From Prochloron sp. SulCav_FS08_3_32_3330 (GTDB taxonomy: Bacteria; Cyanobacteriota; Cyanobacteriia; Cyanobacteriales; DYNF01): DNA of 52,595 nucleotides. Shown in pieces: positions 6,747 to 15,826 of the stretch; within the stretch, counting starts at the first letter, position 1, and each line of letters opens with the position of its first letter. The translations under genes were made by a program, and so were the position numbers. The stretch spans positions 1 to 52,595 of the forward strand of contig DYNF01000022.1 in the NCBI GenBank assembly GCA_020721205.1, given 5' to 3'. Below the pieces are notes generated by a model. It was not told the origin of the DNA. It searched no databases and saw only the letters and a list, made by a program, of their open reading frames with translations.

Positions 6747-9177
6747 ACCAAGTAGGCGATCGCATCATTAAAGCCTCCGCATCTTTCACATTTAAAGGTT
6801 TAGCAAAAAAGTAACCTTGACCATATTCACAGTTTAAAGAGCGTAAATGAGTTAATTGAGCATTAGTTTCAATTCCTTCCGCAATTACATCCATTTTCAG
6901 AATCTGAGCTAGGGTAATAATTGCTTTCACAATTTCCGCATTTTCATCATGAGGATTAATCCGATTCACAAAAGAGCGATCAATTTTTACCGTATTTACC
7001 GGAAAACGATGTAAATAACTTAAGGAAGAATAGCCCGTGCCAAAATCATCAATACTTAATTGAATATTTCGATCCCTTATTTTTTTGAGAGTATAAGTAG
7101 CCGCCTCTGTATTATCCATTAAAATACTCTCTGTAATTTCGAGTTTAATATGATTTCCGGGCAATTGAAACTCCTCAAGAATAGAATCAATATTATCAAT
7201 TAAATGAGGATCAGAAAATTGTTTCCCCGATAAATTTATACTCATCATCACAAAAGCATAATCTTGATGAAATTTATCCTTCCATTTTCTCAATTGAGAA
7301 CAAGCTTCTTTTAGTATCCATGTACCAAGAGGAACAATTAATCCGGTTTCTTCCGCAATAGGAATAAATTCCGCCGGAGATATCATTTTATGCTCAGGAT
7401 GATTCCACCGAATCAGAGCTTCAAATCCGGCTAATTCTCCCGTTTTGAGATTGATAATCGGCTGATAAAACAGTTCAAATTCTTCCCTTTCTATGCCTCG
7501 TCTCAGGTCATTTTCCACTTGTAACCGTTTTAATACCTGAGTATACATAGAATGGTCAAATACTTGATATTGTGCCTTTCCTTGCTCTTTTGCTTGATAC
7601 ATACTAATGTCCGCATCTCGTAATACTTCTTCAGGATACTGATAATTATCAGAGGATAAAGCGATGCCAATACTAGCTGTTGTGAATATTTCATGACCAT
7701 CAATCTTAAAAGAAGTTTGTAATGACATATAAATACGCTCGGCAATATCCGTTGCATCCTCTACATGATTAATATTTTCCAATAACAGAGTAAATTCATC
7801 CCCTCCAAGACGTGCTACCGTATCAATCGGGCGCACACAAGTCTCTAAACGACGGGCGATCGCAATTAATAATTTATCTCCTAATAAATGACCCATACTA
7901 TCATTAACCACTTTAAAACGGTCAATATCCAAGAATAAAACCGCAAATAAATAATCCGGTTCTCTTTTTCTGCGTTTAATTGCCTGACCAAGACGATCCA
8001 TAAATAAAGCTCTATTTGGGAGTTTTGTGAGAGCATCATAAAAAGCATCTTGAAGTAATTGTTTCTCCATCTTCTTTCTTTCTGTAATATCTACAATTTG
8101 ATTATTGAAATGGAGAGGAAAACCCTCAGAATCTCTGACAACAACTACCTTTAAAATTGTATCTACTATCCTACCATCTTTAGAAAAATAACGATTTTCC
8201 ATTTGAAAATCACTAATATCCTGTTTTAATAATTCTTGCTCTTTTGCTTGATGAATCGGTAAATCATCAGGATGGGAAATATGAACAAAACTCAAACCTA
8301 GTAATTCTTCTTGAGAATAGCCTAAAGCCTCACATAATGACTCATTAACTTTAATGAATTTACCCTCTATATCCGTGATTGCCATACCGATGGGAGCTTT
8401 TTCAAAAGTGAGACGGAATTTTTCCTCACTTTTTCTAATTAATTCTTCAGACTCTTTACGCTCAGTAATATCCTCAGCCATCCCGACAAAACGCACTACT
8501 TTAGCATTTTCATCTCGCACCGGAAAAGCTCTTACCCAGACCCAGCGAATCGTCTGATCCGGGCGAATAATCCGATATTCTTCCTCAAATTCATCCCCGG
8601 TGCGAAACTGAGTTTCTAAAGTAGCCATTGCCTTAAAAGAATCTTCTGGATGTATTGCCATGAGCCATGATTGAGGATCCTCATACACACTTTCTCTACT
8701 TCTACCCCAGACCTTTTCGTATGCCGGACTAATATAGAGCATTTTATCGCTATCAGAGTCCATCAGAAAAAACACTTCCCTCACATTTTCGGCAATTTGA
8801 CGAAATCGTTGCTCACTTTCTTTGATAGCGTGAAACTGGTCTTTTAAAAGTTGATTTTCCGTTTGTAAATCCCCAATTAAATCCTGAAATTCTTGAAGAT
8901 TATTAATACCTTGAATAAGAGTGTCATCAGAATGTATTTGACTTATATTATCACTAGATTGTGATTTAGTAAAGGTAGCATCTAATTCAGGCTGGGTATA
9001 ATAAGTAGGAAGTATAGAGGATATATAAGTATTTATTGAGTTAGGATCAGCTATATTTAAGTTAAATTCTCGTTGAGTGGTAATCTTTGCCTTCAGTTTT
9101 GTTTGAAGTGCCTTTGTTAGAGATTTTAACTCGGCTAAATTGATTTGAGATTGTCTATTATGATCTGAGTTAAACAT
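6745..9177 (-). CDS. PAS-PAS-GGDEF-EAL c-di-GMP signalling protein
   Basis: An 810-residue cytoplasmic protein for turnover of the second messenger cyclic di-GMP. Order: an unrecognised N-terminal region (1-110, short coiled coil), two PAS domains each with a PAC tail (about 120-245 and 250-370), GGDEF (about 380-535) with intact LGGDEFTLL near residue 459, and EAL (about 555-800) with FEALIRWNHP near 587, plus the SIDDFGTGYSSL loop of active phosphodiesterases. Both catalytic signatures look intact, so it may be bifunctional or have one domain regulate the other. No membrane segment is seen; the input is likely cytoplasmic through PAS. The short gap to recQ is filled by a heptamer repeat. 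Confidence 0.93.
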   Translation of the reverse strand: MFNSDHNRQSQINLAELKSLTKALQTKLKAKITTQREFNLNIADPNSINTYISSILPTYYTQPELDATFTKSQSSDNISQIHSDDTLIQGINNLQEFQDLIGDLQTENQLLKDQFHAIKESEQRFRQIAENVREVFFLMDSDSDKMLYISPAYEKVWGRSRESVYEDPQSWLMAIHPEDSFKAMATLETQFRTGDEFEEEYRIIRPDQTIRWVWVRAFPVRDENAKVVRFVGMAEDITERKESEELIRKSEEKFRLTFEKAPIGMAITDIEGKFIKVNESLCEALGYSQEELLGLSFVHISHPDDLPIHQAKEQELLKQDISDFQMENRYFSKDGRIVDTILKVVVVRDSEGFPLHFNNQIVDITERKKMEKQLLQDAFYDALTKLPNRALFMDRLGQAIKRRKREPDYLFAVLFLDIDRFKVVNDSMGHLLGDKLLIAIARRLETCVRPIDTVARLGGDEFTLLLENINHVEDATDIAERIYMSLQTSFKIDGHEIFTTASIGIALSSDNYQYPEEVLRDADISMYQAKEQGKAQYQVFDHSMYTQVLKRLQVENDLRRGIEREEFELFYQPIINLKTGELAGFEALIRWNHPEHKMISPAEFIPIAEETGLIVPLGTWILKEACSQLRKWKDKFHQDYAFVMMSINLSGKQFSDPHLIDNIDSILEEFQLPGNHIKLEITESILMDNTEAATYTLKKIRDRNIQLSIDDFGTGYSSLSYLHRFPVNTVKIDRSFVNRINPHDENAEIVKAIITLAQILKMDVIAEGIETNAQLTHLRSLNCEYGQGYFFAKPLNVKDAEALMMRSPTW

Positions 9178-9532
9178 AGTTGAGATGAGACTATTGTTAT
9201 ATATGGTTTAAGAATTAATCAGTATTTTATCATTATAAACTAAATTTATTTTGATCGTTATCAATTTAAAATTCAGATTTTTGTCATAAATAAATAGGGT
9301 AGTTTGTTTTTGATCAATTATTTAGTTATTTAAGTATGTAGTTATATATTGTTTTTTCTATAATTGATAAGATTAACTACCTTATTAACACAAAATTACA
9401 ATTATCGCCATAAGTATAAATTTTCCTCGAAAAATATATACTTATAGAGAAAACTCATCTTATGATATAGTTATAATGAATATTATAATCATTCTTTTTA
9501 TTTAAACTCTATCAACAAACCAAACAAAAGTT
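9178..9532. other. AT-rich divergent promoter region
   Basis: 355 bases between the divergent GGDEF-EAL gene and the OLD-like ATPase gene. No open frame or hairpin of note. A TATAAT hexamer at 9472-9477 could be the -10 box for the rightward gene, but no convincing -35 is visible. Confidence 0.4.
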
Positions 9533-12004
9533 ATGCGACTAAAATCAGTTTTTATTCGCTTTTATAAATCATTTAACTATGATTATCTCAAGAAATATCA
9601 AGCTTCAGTAATTCCTAAGCCTTGGGAAATTATTGATAATTTTTGGTATCCTTATATTCAGATCAAAATTGATAATCAAGTAACCACTATTGTGGGGGAA
9701 AATGAATCAGGAAAAACCCATCTTTTAACAGCAATTGAAAAAGCAATTTCAGGAATAGACTATCAAAAAAATACCATAAAACGGGAAGATTTTTGTCGTT
9801 ATTCCCAATTTTTTTATCATAATTTATCTAATATTTTTGAACAAAACTTAAGATATCCTGATTTTGGGACAGAATGGACAAATTTAACAGAAATTGATCA
9901 AAATAACTTAAGATCAATTTCGACTATTACTACAGATATTTATTTTAATCAAGTTTACTTTTTTCGAGAGAATAAAAATAAATTTACTCTTTACTTACAA
10001 TCTGATGTAAATGAATATCTTGCTTATCCGATTAAACCAGAATATGCTACACAACTATTAGAAATTTTCCCTCAAACTTTAAGAATTAACTCAAAAATGA
10101 TCATTCCTGATAGCTTTTCAGTCAAACAATTATTACAACGGATTCCTGAAATTAAAATTAGTGGCTCAAGATACGAATTTATTCACAAAAAACAAAGAGC
10201 AAAAGTAAGAGAATCTTTAGATGAAATTTACAATTTTCCTGAAACTTTTAAACGTCCACCTTCCACTTTTAGAGAAACTAATCATAGTTTTGATTATACG
10301 ATAGAATCTCTCATTGATGCCCTGAGAGATTATGGTCAAAATTATCAAGAAATTGAACAAGAAAACCAAGAATTAGATTTAGTTTATAAGCTCATTTGTC
10401 AAGTAGCTAAAGTAGATCCAAGCCTTTTAGTGGACTTAGCTAACTCCATGATTACGGAAAAAATAGGTTATACAAATGGACTGATTGAAATTATTAATAA
10501 AAAGATTGCCCATAGTTTAAACTTTGCTTATTGGTGGGGACAAGATCAAGAATTTCAACTACTTTTATCGCCAAGGGATCATGACTTAGTATTTACCATT
10601 AAAGATCGCACAAATACTCAATATTCCTTAGGGGAAAGAAGTAGCGGATTAAAATACTTTTTAAGTTATTATATTCAATATCGTTCTTATCAAGAAGACT
10701 CAAAAAAACCTGAAATTTTATTAATGGATGAACCTGATACTTATTTATCTAGTAAAGCCCAACAAGATTTACTTAAAATATTAGAAGGTTTTACTTATTC
10801 TCCTGATCTAAATGAAGGAATACAAGTAATTTATGTAACTCATTCTCCTTTTTTCATTAATAAAAACTATCCTCAAAGAATTAGGTATTTAGAAAAAGGA
10901 AGGGAAGAAGAAGGTACAATTATTGTTACACAAACTGCTAAAAATTCTTCTGAAATTTTACAATCTTCTTTTGGACAATTTACAGGAGAAATAACTATCT
11001 TTACCCGTTGTAACCTGATTGTCAATAGTTTAGCTGAAAAAGTTTTATTAGGGGGAATTTCGACTTATTTACATCAAATTTTTGTGTCAGAAAGGGAAAA
11101 ATTAGACCTCAATCACATTAATATTATTCCTGTGGGAAATATTAGTTATTTACCTTCTTTACTTACTCTCAATGATCACAATAATATTGAGCCTCCTGCT
11201 GTAATTATTTTATTAAATACTGATGAATATAGTGAGAAAATTAAACAAGATTTAATCAGTTTAAATAAAGATCAAAAAATATCTTTTGATCCCCAATTTA
11301 TTTTGTCAATAGAAGCAGTAAAAAATCAAGAAAATGTTATTTTCTTAAATTTAGGAAAATTAACAGAACTTGAAGATATGATCCCCTTGACAATTGCGGT
11401 AAAATCTGCTAAATTTTGGCTAGTTAATTATGGAGGATTAAATCAATCTATTGCCAATAAATTAACCGAAAATTTAGTTAGTCAACAAATGAATCAAAAT
11501 TTAACACTTTTTAAAAGTATTCAAACTTGTATTAAAATAATTACTCATGATCAAATAATCATAGATCGTCTAGGTTTTAATCGTAGTGTTGTGGATTTAA
11601 TTAATCAACAGACAGAAGTTAAAAGTTCAAATAAAACCAAAATATTTAGCCTTAAATTAAAAGAATTAGAGCATAATTTTAAAATTTTATTCTCGGAAAT
11701 TAATCAAAAGAAAAGAGATGCACAAAATCTTAATCAACAGGAAAAACTTACTCAAAAAATTAGTAGAATTAAACAAAGTTTTATTAAAGATTATCCTTTA
11801 ACAGCAACAAAAGAAGCGGGTTTAATTTTATTAGAAAATATTGAAAAAGTTTTAGAAACTAATAACAAAGAAACTAAAATAAAATCAATGATTGAACATC
11901 TAAAAAAACAATATCAACTTAATCAAAATTTAACTCAACTGATTCAAAATTATGAACAATTTAAAGAAGACTTAAATAAAATAAAATATGCTAAAATAAT
12001 TTAA
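9533..12004 (+). CDS. OLD-like ABC-type ATPase with degenerate Toprim region
   Basis: An 823-residue AAA/ABC-type ATPase of the kind found in overcoming-lysogenisation-defect (OLD) nucleases. Walker A GENESGKT is near residues 55-62, an ABC-like signature RSSGLKYFLSYY near 370, Walker B ILLMDEPDTYL near 396-406, and the switch histidine in VTHSPFF near 435. After it, where OLD proteins have a Toprim nuclease, only echoes remain: IVNSLAEKVLLGG (glutamate kept, VEG lost) and VILLNTDEYSE in place of the acidic DxD. The last 150 residues are coiled-coil-like. OLD proteins are known phage-defence factors. The nuclease may be inactive or highly divergent. Followed by recG after a heptamer array. 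Confidence 0.65.
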   Translation: MRLKSVFIRFYKSFNYDYLKKYQASVIPKPWEIIDNFWYPYIQIKIDNQVTTIVGENESGKTHLLTAIEKAISGIDYQKNTIKREDFCRYSQFFYHNLSNIFEQNLRYPDFGTEWTNLTEIDQNNLRSISTITTDIYFNQVYFFRENKNKFTLYLQSDVNEYLAYPIKPEYATQLLEIFPQTLRINSKMIIPDSFSVKQLLQRIPEIKISGSRYEFIHKKQRAKVRESLDEIYNFPETFKRPPSTFRETNHSFDYTIESLIDALRDYGQNYQEIEQENQELDLVYKLICQVAKVDPSLLVDLANSMITEKIGYTNGLIEIINKKIAHSLNFAYWWGQDQEFQLLLSPRDHDLVFTIKDRTNTQYSLGERSSGLKYFLSYYIQYRSYQEDSKKPEILLMDEPDTYLSSKAQQDLLKILEGFTYSPDLNEGIQVIYVTHSPFFINKNYPQRIRYLEKGREEEGTIIVTQTAKNSSEILQSSFGQFTGEITIFTRCNLIVNSLAEKVLLGGISTYLHQIFVSEREKLDLNHINIIPVGNISYLPSLLTLNDHNNIEPPAVIILLNTDEYSEKIKQDLISLNKDQKISFDPQFILSIEAVKNQENVIFLNLGKLTELEDMIPLTIAVKSAKFWLVNYGGLNQSIANKLTENLVSQQMNQNLTLFKSIQTCIKIITHDQIIIDRLGFNRSVVDLINQQTEVKSSNKTKIFSLKLKELEHNFKILFSEINQKKRDAQNLNQQEKLTQKISRIKQSFIKDYPLTATKEAGLILLENIEKVLETNNKETKIKSMIEHLKKQYQLNQNLTQLIQNYEQFKEDLNKIKYAKII

Positions 12005-12029
12005 AATTAAGTTGTTATTACTTGTTTAT

Positions 12030-12082
12030 AACAAATAACAAATAACAAATAACAAATAACAAATAACAAATAACAAATAACA
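12030..12082. repeat. Heptanucleotide tandem repeat (AACAAAT)n
   Basis: About 7.5 perfect copies of AACAAAT filling most of the 83-base gap before recG and ending six bases before its ATG. It occupies the position where a ribosome binding site would be; none is seen. Confidence 0.95.
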
Positions 12083-12087
12083 ATTTT

Positions 12088-14550
12088 ATGACTTCATCTA
12101 TTGACTTAATCAGACTACAAAAAGCTTTATCTGTAGAAGCTGAAAGAGGTTTTCTTAACTTACAAGGAAACCAATATCTTTTTCACGAATTTTTATGTTT
12201 GAGTTTTGAACAACCTTGCCCTCTGAATGATTCTATTATTTTAGATAAATGGTCAAATTTAGTCGAAAAATATACTCAATATCCTGATTTACCCGCCTCT
12301 CAACGTCAAGTTTTAGTCACCTATACCAGACAGTTTTTAAATCAACTTCAGCGAACCCTAGAAGCTCAAAATAACCCTCCTAAACCGAAATTACCTCAAA
12401 CTAAACCTTTAGTTAATTCTACCCCTCAAAATCCCTATTCTGACCCAATTACCCTCGAAACATCGTTAAGCGATGTTCCCAATATTGGCAAAGGAAAAAG
12501 TCCCTATTTAGGTAGGTTAGGCTTAATGACTGTGAGGGATTTACTCTTTTATTATCCTAGAGATCATATTGATTATGCTCGTCAAGTCACTATTGCCAAT
12601 TTAACAGAGGGAGAAACCGTTACTATTGTAGGAACTGTAAGCCGTTGTAGTTGTTTTAATAGTCCAAAAAATAAACAATTGACTATTTTAGAAATAGTAA
12701 TTAGAGATCATACCGGGCAATTAAAAATTAGTCGTTTTTTTGCGGGATCAAGATTTAATAACCGAGGTTGGCAGGAAAAAATGAAGCGAGATTACCCTGC
12801 TGGTGCGACTTTAGCCGCTTCTGGCTTAGTCAAAAAAAATAAATATGGTGTCACGTTAGACAATCCCGAATTAGAGGTTTTAGAGTCTCATGGTGCTACG
12901 ATTGAATCATTGAAGATTGGTAGGGTTCTGCCTGTTTATCCCTTAACTGATGGAGTGGGGGCGGATTTAGTCAGAAATGCAATTTTAACAGTGTTACCCG
13001 TAGCGGATAAATTGAGAGATCCTTTACCCGAAATTATTAAAAATCAATATGCTTTTATTAACTTAAAAGAAGCAATTAAAAATATTCATTTTCCTGAAAA
13101 TCCTGAGAGTTTAATTCATGCCAGAAGACGCTTAGTTTTCGATGAATTTTTCTATTTACAATTAGGATTTTTACACAGAAGAAAAGTCGAAAAAGCGACA
13201 GAAAAAAGTGCAATTTTTCATCCAGAAGGAGAATTAATTACCCGATTTAATAACTTATTGCCCTTCCGTTTAACTAATGCTCAACAAAGAGTAATTAACG
13301 AGATTTTAGAAGATTTAAGTTTACCCACTCCTATGAATCGCCTAGTGCAAGGTGACGTAGGAGCGGGTAAAACTGTAGTAGCAGTTTTTGCCATTTTAGC
13401 CGCAATTCAATCAGGCTATCAAGCCGCTTTAATGGCACCCACAGAAGTATTAGCAGAGCAACATTATCGAAAGTTAGTAGGGTGGTTTAATTTATTACAT
13501 TTACCCGTAGAATTATTAACGGGATCAACTAAGATTAAAAAACGTCGAGAAATTCACGCTCAACTAGAAACAGGAGAACTACCTTTATTAGTAGGAACTC
13601 ATGCCTTAATTCAAGATACTGTAAACTTCAATAAATTGGGTTTAGTAGTAATAGATGAACAACATCGCTTCGGTGTACAACAAAGAGCTAGACTCCTTTC
13701 AAAAGGGGAAGCTCCCCATGTTTTAACGATGACTGCCACCCCCATTCCTCGCACCTTAGCATTAACATTACATGGGGATTTAGATGTAAGTCAAATTGAC
13801 GAATTACCCCCCGGAAGACAGCCCATAGAAACAACAGCAGTTAATGGACATTCCCGCACTCAAGTATTTGATTTAATTCGTCGAGAAGTAGCACAAGGAA
13901 GACAAGTTTATATCATATTTCCCCTGATTGAAGAATCAGAAAAACTTGATGTAAAAGCGGCGACAAAAGAGTATGAAAGACTCAAAGAAAAGATATTTCC
14001 AGAGTTTGAAATTGGCTTATTACATGGGCGAATGAAATCAGAAGAAAAAGACGAAGTTTTAACGGGATTTCGTGATAATAAATATCAGATCATTGTATCA
14101 ACAACTGTCATTGAGGTGGGAGTAGATGTGCCAAATGCGACAGTAATGTTAATCGAAAATGCCGAGCGTTTTGGCTTATCACAATTGCATCAATTACGAG
14201 GTAGAGTAGGGAGAGGAACTCATCAGTCTCATTGTATTTTAATGAGTAGCAGTAATACTCCTGATTCTAAACAAAGATTAGCAGTTTTAGAACAATCTCA
14301 AGACGGGTTTTTCATATCAGAAATGGACTTAAGATTAAGAGGTCCCGGACAAGTTTTAGGGCAAAAACAATCAGGTTTAGCTGATTTTGCTTTAGCGAGT
14401 TTAGTGGAGGATCAAGATGTGTTAATGTTAGCTAGAGATGCGGCAGAAAAAATCATTTTAGCGGATCAAAGTTTAAATCATTTACCATCATTAAAACAGG
14501 AATTAGAAGCACGTTTTCAAAAAATGATCAGTGATACTGTTTTGAATTAA
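12088..14550 (+). CDS. recG: ATP-dependent DNA helicase RecG
   Basis: An 820-residue branched-DNA helicase that reverses stalled replication forks and processes recombination intermediates. About 110 residues of N-terminal cyanobacterial extension precede the wedge/OB region. The helicase core has GDVGAGKTVVA (Walker A, near 421), DEQHRFG (motif II, near 524), TATPIPRTLAL (motif III) and QLRGRVGRG (motif VI). Full length for the family. The gap before it is taken up by an AACAAAT array and no Shine-Dalgarno sequence is visible, so translation may rely on the AT-rich leader. Confidence 0.95.
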   Translation: MTSSIDLIRLQKALSVEAERGFLNLQGNQYLFHEFLCLSFEQPCPLNDSIILDKWSNLVEKYTQYPDLPASQRQVLVTYTRQFLNQLQRTLEAQNNPPKPKLPQTKPLVNSTPQNPYSDPITLETSLSDVPNIGKGKSPYLGRLGLMTVRDLLFYYPRDHIDYARQVTIANLTEGETVTIVGTVSRCSCFNSPKNKQLTILEIVIRDHTGQLKISRFFAGSRFNNRGWQEKMKRDYPAGATLAASGLVKKNKYGVTLDNPELEVLESHGATIESLKIGRVLPVYPLTDGVGADLVRNAILTVLPVADKLRDPLPEIIKNQYAFINLKEAIKNIHFPENPESLIHARRRLVFDEFFYLQLGFLHRRKVEKATEKSAIFHPEGELITRFNNLLPFRLTNAQQRVINEILEDLSLPTPMNRLVQGDVGAGKTVVAVFAILAAIQSGYQAALMAPTEVLAEQHYRKLVGWFNLLHLPVELLTGSTKIKKRREIHAQLETGELPLLVGTHALIQDTVNFNKLGLVVIDEQHRFGVQQRARLLSKGEAPHVLTMTATPIPRTLALTLHGDLDVSQIDELPPGRQPIETTAVNGHSRTQVFDLIRREVAQGRQVYIIFPLIEESEKLDVKAATKEYERLKEKIFPEFEIGLLHGRMKSEEKDEVLTGFRDNKYQIIVSTTVIEVGVDVPNATVMLIENAERFGLSQLHQLRGRVGRGTHQSHCILMSSSNTPDSKQRLAVLEQSQDGFFISEMDLRLRGPGQVLGQKQSGLADFALASLVEDQDVLMLARDAAEKIILADQSLNHLPSLKQELEARFQKMISDTVLN

Positions 14551-14572
14551 AATTAAATAAATTTGTTTATAA

Positions 14573-14633
14573 TGTAGGGGCATGACACCGATTAATTTTT
14601 GATCTGATCATTCAATTATAAAACGTCATGCCC
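14573..14633. repeat. Small inverted-repeat element downstream of recG
   Basis: Begins TGTAGGGGCATGAC and ends GTCATGCCC; the nine-base arms GGGCATGAC (14578-14586) and GTCATGCCC (14625-14633) are perfectly complementary. An inverted partner of its outer end, CCATGCCCCTACA, lies at 14975-14987 beyond the following small gene, and a related element is at 21881-21943. Looks like a MITE-type or REP-type repeat. Confidence 0.7.
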
Positions 14634-14735
14634 AAACCCAGAGATCAATTTCAAAATTAATAATAATTGATAATTTTCGCTTTTTAAGCTATGATTATTA
14701 TAATTGATAATAGTTCAATAAATAATCTAAAAATT

Positions 14736-14969
14736 ATGAATACAACTCAAATTCGAGATCAAGTTAAACAATATATTGATCAATTATCTTCTGAAAAACT
14801 GATCATACTGGCTAACTTTTTAGATAATTTAGTTAATGATGATTCTGAAGATGCTACAGAAGAATTATTAAAAATTGCTGGTTTTGAAACTGCTTTTGAA
14901 AAAGGAAAACAACAAATTAAAGAGGGAAAAGTCAAAAATTGGCGTACTATTATGGGTATAATAATTTAA
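14736..14969 (+). CDS. Orphan antitoxin-like small protein
   Basis: A 77-residue acidic protein (ATG at 14736; an upstream in-frame ATG at 14691 lies in AT-rich leader and is less likely). The pattern DATEELLKIAGFETAFEKGK followed by KNW near the end is that of small cyanobacterial antitoxins usually found next to RelE/ParE- or PIN-type toxins. No toxin of that type follows; the next gene is a different DUF433 protein after 60 bases. It is flanked by inverted copies of TGTAGGGGCATG. The family assignment is from memory of the pattern, so moderate confidence. Confidence 0.55.
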   Translation: MNTTQIRDQVKQYIDQLSSEKLIILANFLDNLVNDDSEDATEELLKIAGFETAFEKGKQQIKEGKVKNWRTIMGIII

Positions 14970-14974
14970 GGATG

Positions 14975-14987
14975 CCATGCCCCTACA
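14975..14987. repeat. Inverted partner of the TGTAGGGGCATG repeat
   Basis: CCATGCCCCTACA, the reverse complement of the outer end at 14573-14583 (TGTAGGGGCATG). The two copies bracket the orphan antitoxin gene. Confidence 0.7.
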
Positions 14988-15029
14988 GTTTTAAAAAATT
15001 TTAGATAAATATTAAAATTAGGATTAATT

Positions 15030-15356
15030 ATGACAATACAAGAATTAACTCCCCAACTTCTCAAATTAACTCCAACTGAAAAAGCTCAAGTTATAAAAAT
15101 TCTTTCCGATAGTTTAGCAAATAGTTGGCAAGGGATTGAAAAAACTACAGGTGTTTGTGGTCGTAGAGCCTGTATTAAAGGTACTCGTATTCCTGTTTGG
15201 GTATTAGTAAATGCAAAAAATATTGGTTATAGTGAAGCTGATTTATTAGAAAATTATCCTAGTTTATCGGCACAAGATTTAACTAATGCTTGGGATTATG
15301 CTGAACAATTTGCTGATGAAATTGAGTTTGATATTAAAGAAAATGAGGAAGAATAA
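15030..15356 (+). CDS. DUF433 antitoxin (pair 1)
   Basis: A 108-residue protein with the DUF433 core TTGVCGRRACIKGTRIPVW followed by YPSLSAQDLTNAWDYA. DUF433 proteins are winged helix-turn-helix antitoxins that normally precede a DUF5615 PIN-like toxin, exactly as here (three bases between stop and next start). Expected to neutralise the toxin and repress its own promoter. Its paralogue is at 17169-17495. Confidence 0.85.
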   Translation: MTIQELTPQLLKLTPTEKAQVIKILSDSLANSWQGIEKTTGVCGRRACIKGTRIPVWVLVNAKNIGYSEADLLENYPSLSAQDLTNAWDYAEQFADEIEFDIKENEEE

Positions 15357-15359
15357 TTA

Positions 15360-15695
15360 ATGATTAAATTATATGCTGATGAGCAATTTCTTTTAGCAGT
15401 TGTTAAACTGTTACGAGAAATGAATTATGATATTATTAGAGTGCAAGATGTAGGAAAAGCCGGATTAAAAATTCCTGATTTAGAAGTTTTACAATTTGCA
15501 ACTACAGAAAATCGGGCTATTTTAACTCTCAATCGTACTGATTTTATCAAATTACATTATAACTATCCTAATCATGCCGGAATTATTATTTGTCGAGATG
15601 ATCGAAATTGGCAAAGAATGGCAAATAAAATTCATCAAGAAATATCATCTTTTAATAGTTTAACTGGTAAACTGATTAGAATTAATCGTAATTAA
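15360..15695 (+). CDS. DUF5615 PIN-like toxin (pair 1)
   Basis: A 111-residue putative ribonuclease toxin. N-terminal YADEQF and central ILTLNRTDFIKLH hold the conserved acidic residues of the DUF5615/PIN-like fold (Mut7-C related). The RNase role is inferred from the family. Translationally coupled to the DUF433 gene upstream. Its paralogue is at 17499-17843, sharing the RMANKI(H/N)QEI and TGKL/QGKL segments. Confidence 0.82.
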   Translation: MIKLYADEQFLLAVVKLLREMNYDIIRVQDVGKAGLKIPDLEVLQFATTENRAILTLNRTDFIKLHYNYPNHAGIIICRDDRNWQRMANKIHQEISSFNSLTGKLIRINRN

Positions 15696-15826
15696 TAAAT
15701 TTTGATTTTAAAGTTTTAAAAGTCAGCGATTTTTGTTAAAATATAAGAGTTATCCTTTCATTATCTAAAAAATACCAGACTTTTTGTCTTAAAATTAATA
15801 GTAACAATTGATTAATCAATAAATCA

